A DNA stretch of 8,339 bases from Candidatus Equibacterium intestinale (GTDB lineage: Bacteria; Bacteroidota; Bacteroidia; Bacteroidales; UBA932): the NCBI GenBank assembly GCA_018064305.1, contig JAGHVP010000267.1, forward strand, positions 1-8,339, in the 5' to 3' direction. Each line of letters begins with the position of its first letter. Position 1 is the first letter of the stretch. This document shows positions 1 through 4,931 of this stretch, one piece after another. The position numbers were made by a program, and so were the translations under genes. The notes below the pieces were generated by a model. It was not told where the DNA came from, made no database searches, and saw only the letters and a list, made by a program, of their open reading frames with translations.

Positions 1-318
1 GACCAGCAGGTCTATCCTGCCGTCTTTCAGGCTGTCGAGCACCGATTCCCCTTCCTGTGCCTTGCGTATCACTATCTTCGAACCGGCATAGTCGCCGAAA
101 TAGTTCAGCATCTCGTAGCTCAGGCCGGAGCCCCTGCCCTCATTGCTGCCAAGCCTGCTTGACAATGAAATCACACAGCGCAGGGTATCTTTCTCAAGCA
201 CAAACGGATCCTTTGTGTCAAGGACTGAAGACGACGGATGGACACCTGAAAAGGCCGACAGCACAAGTGCCAGCAGCAGACATTCCAGACCATGCCAGTA
301 TTTGTGTTTATTTTGCAT
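1..318 (-). CDS. Periplasmic solute-binding-like protein, N-terminal part (possible MltF-type lytic transglycosylase)
   Basis: Only the first 106 codons are inside the window; the gene continues past the left edge. ATG at 318 opens a Sec-type signal peptide: basic start (MQNKHKYWHG), then a hydrophobic run (LLLALVLSAFSG, residues 15-26). There is no lipobox cysteine at its end, so a soluble periplasmic product is likelier than a lipoprotein. The mature part reads as the first lobe of a family-3 bacterial extracellular solute-binding domain: a strand with LRCVISL (about 47-53), GSGLSYEML (62-70, the usual 'G-hydrophobic-E-hydrophobic' helix), FGDYAG, then SLKDGRIDLLV (96-106, matching the typical 'L..GeiDl' segment). 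In Bacteroidota such domains are often fused to a C-terminal SLT lytic transglycosylase domain (MltF type), but that part would lie outside the window, so the enzymatic call is inference. The start overlaps the end of the porin gene by 11 bp, indicating one transcript and probable translational coupling. The domain call is fairly secure; the full function is not. Confidence 0.7.
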   Translation of the reverse strand, partial: MQNKHKYWHGLECLLLALVLSAFSGVHPSSSVLDTKDPFVLEKDTLRCVISLSSRLGSNEGRGSGLSYEMLNYFGDYAGSKIVIRKAQEGESVLDSLKDGRIDLLV

Positions 319-2575
319 AGAAAGGCCAGTAGATGCCGAACTTGAGAGTTTTGCCGGGTCTGATGTAGTTGCAGGCAGAGAAATAGTCCGTTGCAGGCCA
401 TCCGCTTAGGACATTTGTATATTTCACAAAGATTGCCGCACGTTTCCACTGGATGTTTACAAACGCGTCTACATAAGGGTTGTTGCCCCACTCCTGTGTC
501 CTCTGGTTGTAGAACACGCCGAGGTCCGGGCTGTATGCCGGCAGATAGTATTTCGAATATGCCACCCCGTTGGCGCCGAGCTGGATAGTCATCACATTCT
601 TCACAAGGGGGAACTGGAAATAATATCTCAGGTTCATTGAAAGCGGAGGAAGGGGAAGCACATTGTCGTTGCTTGTCACCTGGTAGAGCAACTTGTGGTC
701 GAGATGTACCGGACCGAATGCGAAATTTTTTGTGAGGTAGGCACTTATCACCTGCACCACTTCATCTGCCTGACGGATGTCCGATACTGCATCGTAATAA
801 AGCATATTGCCCACCAGGGCATATCCGAAGAAAGCCGACAGTTTCCAGTGCGGGATGGAGACCTCTGCCTCCACGCGGCTCTCTGAAGTGCGGTCGAACT
901 CATTGTTCCAGCTGTGGTGGTTGAAATACAGATTCTGTTCGAACGGATGCGGAGTCTTGAGCGAAGTCTCGACGTGGCCTGTAAGGTGGATGCCTTCCTT
1001 GATAGGATATACAGAAAGCTTCAAATTGCCTTCAAGGTTCATGTCACCCGCATAGTAGCCGAGCAGGTTCATCTTTCCGGCGGCATCCCATGCAATGTAT
1101 TTCTTGAACTTGCCGCTTGCACCACCGTAGAAATATGTATTCAGATAACTGTTCTTCTTCGGCCCGGTGACAAAATCTGCCGGAGCGAAGCCGTAGTAGC
1201 TGAACGCCTGCAGGCCGAAGCCGCCGTTGATCTTCGACACGATTGCATCGGGGCCGAACGGCTGGAGCGTTGCAAAGAACTTGTTCTCGAAGCGGTGCAC
1301 GGCCAGAGAGTCGTGGCTGGAATTGCCGTATATGTTCAGCTGGTTGTCATAGAACATCTTCTCGTCATCAGAGACAAGCTTGTCGGAGTAGAGCTTGGTA
1401 TATTTCGAAAGCTCCAGGCTGTGGCCGAGATACATCACCGTTCCCTCTCCCACCGCAAGCGTATCCTTGCTCTTGCGGAAGAAGTTCATCGGAACCGCGA
1501 GCGACTGTGTGAGGAACAATGTGCGGCGCTTGAGATAGGTGTCGGCATCCTTGAGGTTGGTCTCAACGGCCTTTGCATCAACCACTGTATCGCACACCCA
1601 GAATATGTCTTTCACACCGCCGTTCTCTGCCCTTGACACATTCTGTCCTAGATATCCGAAGTGCATCTCGTACTTCTTGCCGATGTGGTTCGAACCTATG
1701 TAGAATGTTTTATTCGAAGTCTCCTCGCCGGTGAGCATACCGCCGCCGCCATATCTGCGGTAGGCGAAGGTGATGTTCAGCGCAGGGGTGATGTTCTGTG
1801 TAGACAGCAGGCTCAGGTCGTTCTCTTCCTTCTCCTTGGAGATGAAAGGGTTGCCCCAGTACGCCAGCTCTGTGTACGGTGTCTTGGTATTGTACATCGG
1901 AACCGTCTCCGGCGTGTACGAATACTCCATGTAGGGAGTGAAGAAAGGCGCAATGTCGAGCTTCTTGCGTCTGAAATAGTTGTACTGCTGTGACGCAGAG
2001 CCTATCACACCCAGATATATGGCGTCGACATCATCTTTCTGGATAGGGTTCTCGAAGAAATGATAGTTATATCCGGTATCGATGGTTCTGAGCGTAATCT
2101 CGTTGTTGTCCTGGTTGTGGGTCCAGCTCACGATACGTTTGTACCACAGGGAGTCTGGAAGGACGAATGTCTCGAGGATACGCGGGGTGTTCTTGATGAC
2201 GCTGTCACGGTATTCCTGGCGGAGCTGCTTCACCATTGCTCTGATATCGCGTGCATCGGGAAGGCTGCGCACAAGCGAATCGTTATATTGCCGGATGATG
2301 GTGTCGATGGAATCGAGGGTGAGCGAATCCAGGCTCCAGAATATCTGGGAAAGTGTGTCAAGCTGCCAGCGGAGGAGCTCGGTGGCGGCGGTGTCCATGA
2401 TGGGCACACCGGCGGTGTCGGTAATCGCGGCGCCGAGCGAATCAAGCTTGTAGACCACCGTGTCGGACACTATCGGCAGACGCATGTGCTCTGCACGGGG
2501 CACACGCATTCCGCGGCCCGCAGATGAGAAGAATGCGGTCAGCGCCAGCAGAACTATGATGAATTTCCTTTTCAA
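308..2575 (-). CDS. Putative outer-membrane porin, Porin_10 family (TTG start)
   Basis: The product is a 755-residue outer-membrane beta-barrel protein of the Bacteroidota Porin_10 type, presumed to let small solutes cross the outer membrane. From the proposed TTG start the protein begins MKRKFIIVLLALTAFFSSAG, a clear signal peptide. The next in-frame ATG (codon 23, position 2509) would remove it, and codons further upstream precede the promoter at 2607-2614 and overlap the divergent gene, so TTG at 2575 is the best start. Residues about 30-165 form a charged, probably helical periplasmic segment with repeated Asp-Ser/Asp-Thr pairs. From about residue 166 the family pattern appears: YHFFENPIQKDD, YLGVIGSASQQYNYFRR, YWGNPFISKEKEENDLSLL, FAYRRYGGGGML, then many alternating aromatic and polar strands. 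The C-terminus, LKFGIYWPFYAK, is a typical final beta strand. It is the first gene of an operon with the downstream solute-binding gene, which it overlaps by 11 bp. Family confidence is high; substrate is unknown. Confidence 0.88.
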   Translation of the reverse strand: MKRKFIIVLLALTAFFSSAGRGMRVPRAEHMRLPIVSDTVVYKLDSLGAAITDTAGVPIMDTAATELLRWQLDTLSQIFWSLDSLTLDSIDTIIRQYNDSLVRSLPDARDIRAMVKQLRQEYRDSVIKNTPRILETFVLPDSLWYKRIVSWTHNQDNNEITLRTIDTGYNYHFFENPIQKDDVDAIYLGVIGSASQQYNYFRRKKLDIAPFFTPYMEYSYTPETVPMYNTKTPYTELAYWGNPFISKEKEENDLSLLSTQNITPALNITFAYRRYGGGGMLTGEETSNKTFYIGSNHIGKKYEMHFGYLGQNVSRAENGGVKDIFWVCDTVVDAKAVETNLKDADTYLKRRTLFLTQSLAVPMNFFRKSKDTLAVGEGTVMYLGHSLELSKYTKLYSDKLVSDDEKMFYDNQLNIYGNSSHDSLAVHRFENKFFATLQPFGPDAIVSKINGGFGLQAFSYYGFAPADFVTGPKKNSYLNTYFYGGASGKFKKYIAWDAAGKMNLLGYYAGDMNLEGNLKLSVYPIKEGIHLTGHVETSLKTPHPFEQNLYFNHHSWNNEFDRTSESRVEAEVSIPHWKLSAFFGYALVGNMLYYDAVSDIRQADEVVQVISAYLTKNFAFGPVHLDHKLLYQVTSNDNVLPLPPLSMNLRYYFQFPLVKNVMTIQLGANGVAYSKYYLPAYSPDLGVFYNQRTQEWGNNPYVDAFVNIQWKRAAIFVKYTNVLSGWPATDYFSACNYIRPGKTLKFGIYWPFYAK

Positions 2576-2606
2576 AAAGCAGTGAAGATTTAAATCCAAA
2601 ATCTCA

Positions 2607-2614
2607 CAAAGATA
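2607..2614 (-). promoter_or_regulatory. -7 box of the porin-operon promoter
   Basis: On the minus strand this octamer reads TATCTTTG, a full match to the Bacteroidota -7 consensus TAnnTTTG. Transcription would start near 2600, leaving a 5' leader of about 25 nt before the TTG at 2575. A -33 TTTG element is not obvious; the nearest candidate, TTTC at 2640-2637, is imperfect and spaced 22 nt away. A perfect 10-bp palindrome (GATTTAAATC, 2587-2596) lies between the box and the start codon. It may be a regulator site or simply AT-rich chance. Confidence 0.6.
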
Positions 2615-2626
2615 GCAATTATTTGT

Positions 2627-2634
2627 TATTTTTG
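2627..2634 (+). promoter_or_regulatory. -7 box of the S37 peptidase / Gate protein promoter
   Basis: The plus strand reads TATTTTTG, matching TAnnTTTG. A start near 2640 would give a leader of about 20 nt before the ATG at 2661. No convincing -33 TTTG lies at the usual distance upstream. The box is only 12 bp from the opposing porin box at 2607-2614, so the two polymerase footprints must overlap. Confidence 0.55.
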
Positions 2635-2660
2635 CCGAAAGCGTAAAAATTCCGCCACTA

Positions 2661-3956
2661 ATGAAACACATCGTATCCAAACTTCTCAAATCTGCAGTGC
2701 TGACTGCCAGCGTTTTATTTGCCACTGAACTTAACGGACAGACTCTTGCCGAAGAGCTTATCAAGCTTCCTTCCGTAAGGAAGGTGGAGAGAATGGCAGA
2801 GGGTCCCTTCGCGGCAAAATATCTGGTATGGTTCGAGCAGCCGGTAAGCTACACCGACCCTTCGGCCGGCACGTTCCTGCAGAGAGTGTTTGTAGGTGAA
2901 GTGAGCCGCGATTCATCTTCTGTCATCGTGACTGAGGGATACAATGCCGACTATGCCGCACGCGAGCGCTACCGCGACGAGATTTCAGGTCTGTTCAACC
3001 TCAACAACATTGTGGTGGAGCACAGGTTCTTCTACCCTTCCGCACCGGAAAACATTGACTGGAAATATCTTACCGCAGAAAATGAGGCTAACGACCTGCA
3101 TCGCATCGTCACCCAGTTCAAGACAGTGTTCCCCGGCAAATGGATAAGCACAGGCATCAGCAAGGGCGGGCAGAACTGCGCCATCTATCGCGCCTTCTTC
3201 CCCGATGACGTGGATATTTCGGTGCCTTATGTGGGTCCGTTCTGCAAGCGTGTCGAGGATGGCCGTCACGAGCCGTTCCTTGCAAAGAAGGCGGGCAGTG
3301 AGAGCGACCGCGCCGCGCTGCTTGCATTCCAGAAGGAAGTCCTCGGCCGCCGTGCCACAATACAGCCATTGTTCGAGGAGTTCTGCAACAGCCAGGGCTA
3401 CAGCTTCCGTCTGCCCATAGCTGAAATATTCGACTACACCGTGCTCGAGTTCCCGTTCGCATTCTGGCAGTGGGGCCGCGATATCAATTCGTTACCTGCA
3501 TCCACGGCTTCCGACAAAGAGCTGCTGGCATATCTGATAGAGGCCGCCGGCCCCGACTATTTCGAATGTGAGAACCCGCACGCCCCTTTCTTTGTGATGG
3601 CCGCCAAGGAACTTGGCTATTACGGCTACGATACCAAGCCGCTGAAAGGCCTGCTCACCATCAAGAACGCCGAGGGATACATCTACAAGATCTTCCTTCC
3701 CGAAGATTTTGACTTCAAGTTTGACAAGACTCTCTCCAAGAAGATGCAGAAGTTCCTCAAGACCAACGAGTGCAACATGCTCTTCGTCTACGGCGAATTC
3801 GACCCATGGAGTTCGGTACGCGCCGGTGACCGCCACAGCGGCAGCAACTATATCTTCATCGCTCCCGGCGGAAGCCACACATCCCGCATCAGAAGCTTCA
3901 ACGAGCCTGTCCGCAACGAGATAATGTCGATACTCTCAGGGTGGCTGTACGAATAG
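2661..3956 (+). CDS. Secreted serine peptidase, family S37 (PS-10 / tripeptidyl aminopeptidase-like)
   Basis: The 431-residue protein is a probable secreted alpha/beta-hydrolase peptidase that removes short peptides from substrate N-termini, acting in the periplasm or at the cell surface. A signal peptide is visible (MKHIVSKLLKSAVLTASVLF), with likely cleavage before Gln27 in ELNGQTLAEE, a common pattern in Bacteroidota. Family landmarks follow in order: WFEQPV (57-62), GTFLQRVF (70-77), VVEHRFF (118-124), DWKYLTAENEANDLHRIV (133-150), then the nucleophile elbow WISTGISKGG with Ser167 in the G-x-S-x-G context. The acid residue is most likely Asp381 in YGEFDPWS and the base His406 in GGSHTSRI, so the triad appears intact. 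Length fits the family. The ATG at 2661 follows a TAnnTTTG promoter by a sensible distance. The next gene starts 9 bp after its stop, suggesting cotranscription. Family S28 is a related alternative, but the SKGG motif and overall pattern favour S37. Confidence 0.88.
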   Translation: MKHIVSKLLKSAVLTASVLFATELNGQTLAEELIKLPSVRKVERMAEGPFAAKYLVWFEQPVSYTDPSAGTFLQRVFVGEVSRDSSSVIVTEGYNADYAARERYRDEISGLFNLNNIVVEHRFFYPSAPENIDWKYLTAENEANDLHRIVTQFKTVFPGKWISTGISKGGQNCAIYRAFFPDDVDISVPYVGPFCKRVEDGRHEPFLAKKAGSESDRAALLAFQKEVLGRRATIQPLFEEFCNSQGYSFRLPIAEIFDYTVLEFPFAFWQWGRDINSLPASTASDKELLAYLIEAAGPDYFECENPHAPFFVMAAKELGYYGYDTKPLKGLLTIKNAEGYIYKIFLPEDFDFKFDKTLSKKMQKFLKTNECNMLFVYGEFDPWSSVRAGDRHSGSNYIFIAPGGSHTSRIRSFNEPVRNEIMSILSGWLYE

Positions 3957-3965
3957 TCCTTTGAA

Positions 3966-4931
3966 ATGGAAAGCACCTGGAACAGAATGAAGGTCTGCGC
4001 CAAGGCTGTGCTTCCTTCCACCTGGAAGACCTGCCTCTGGCTCATAAAACTTACATGGGCGGTGTCATTCACGATGCTGCTTCTGAAATGGTTCGGGCTG
4101 CTTCCCGTGATTGCCGGGGCGGTGGAACCGCTGCTGCGCAGCTTCGGTCTTCCGGGCGAAACCGCCCTGCCGCTGGTTTCAGGTTATTTCGTGAATGTCT
4201 ATTCGGCACTTGCAATCATCTCCACCCTCTCTCTGACCACCCGGCAGATGACGATCCTGGGCACAATGATCCTCTGCGCCCACTCAATGATCCTCGAGAC
4301 ATCGGTGCTCAAGAAAACCGGCACAAGCGCCGCGCTTATGGTGGCTATCCGCACCGCAGCCTGCATTGCATCGGGATTTATCCTGAACCTGATACTGCCC
4401 GCCGACATGGGCGCAGGAAAGGCCGCCACCGCAGCAAAAGGCATCCTGCCGGCAAAGGCTATGGACATGTCGCTGCTGTGGCCCATGACACGCGAATGGC
4501 TGATATCTTCGCTGAAGCTGACTTTGATGCTGGTTGCAATCATCTTCACCCTCAACATACTGCAGCGCATACTCACCGAGTTTGGGATAATGGACAAGAT
4601 ATCAAAGGTGCTTTCACCTCTGATGACGGTGTTCGGGCTGCCCAGGAAAACCTCTTTCCTGTGGATCGTGGCAAACATCATCGGTCTGGGCTACGGTGCA
4701 GCCGCACTGATAGATGAAGTGGAGCGCGGTGCCCTCACCAAGCGCGACGTGCTGCTGGTTGACACCCATGTATGCACCACTCACAGCAACATCGAAGACC
4801 TGCTGCTCATGACTGCCTCGGGCGGCGTATGCTGGATCATGCTCTTCTTCCGCTGGGGCATCTCGATGGTGAACGTCTGGGCCATCCGCCTCGGCGAATT
4901 CTGCCGAGCTAAGCTTGGTGCCTCTCTTTGA
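3966..4931 (+). CDS. Membrane protein with two nucleoside-recognition (Gate) domains
   Basis: This 321-residue inner-membrane protein belongs to the Gate / nucleoside-recognition group that also includes SpmA/SpmB-like spore-maturation proteins and parts of nucleoside transporters. Its real substrate in non-sporulating Bacteroidota is not established. Hydrophobic segments lie at about residues 23-41, 68-88, 95-112, 122-145, 179-199, 229-250 and 284-306. An internal duplication can be read directly: FGLPGETALPLVSGYFVN (60-77) with TTRQMTILGTMILCAHSMILET (91-112) in the first half, against FGLPRKTSFLWIVANIIG (223-240) with TKRDVLLVDTHVCTTHSNIEDL (258-279) in the second. The conserved His residues (H106; H268 and H273) sit in corresponding positions. 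ATG at 3966 is taken as the start because it is closest to the preceding stop; an ATG seven codons later (3987) is an equally possible start. It is the second gene after the S37 peptidase, 9 bp away. Its last 23 bp overlap the end of the convergent MutS-like gene. Confidence 0.85.
   Translation: MESTWNRMKVCAKAVLPSTWKTCLWLIKLTWAVSFTMLLLKWFGLLPVIAGAVEPLLRSFGLPGETALPLVSGYFVNVYSALAIISTLSLTTRQMTILGTMILCAHSMILETSVLKKTGTSAALMVAIRTAACIASGFILNLILPADMGAGKAATAAKGILPAKAMDMSLLWPMTREWLISSLKLTLMLVAIIFTLNILQRILTEFGIMDKISKVLSPLMTVFGLPRKTSFLWIVANIIGLGYGAAALIDEVERGALTKRDVLLVDTHVCTTHSNIEDLLLMTASGGVCWIMLFFRWGISMVNVWAIRLGEFCRAKLGASL
4890..4908. terminator. Weak hairpin at the convergent gene junction
   Basis: CTCGGC and GCCGAG form a perfect 6-bp stem around a 7-nt loop (GAATTCT). 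It sits directly after the MutS-like stop codon on the minus strand and just inside the end of the Gate gene on the plus strand. Neither side has a T-run, so a classical intrinsic terminator is not supported. It could still help 3'-end formation or RNA stability in both directions. No other terminator candidate was found between these genes. Confidence 0.25.

Noticed and set aside
914..1636. 240-codon open frame on the plus strand within the porin gene
   Set aside because: It lies antisense to a well-supported Porin_10 barrel, shows no domain, and its composition fits a shadow of the sense codons.
2576..2764. Longer porin start at ATG 2764
   Set aside because: It would place 63 extra codons over the start of the S37 peptidase gene and upstream of the -7 box at 2607-2614, and would bury the signal peptide.
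4055..4717. 220-codon alternative plus-strand frame within the Gate gene
   Set aside because: The frame is rich in His, Arg and Gly with no domain pattern, whereas the overlapping frame encodes a membrane protein with an internal Gate duplication.
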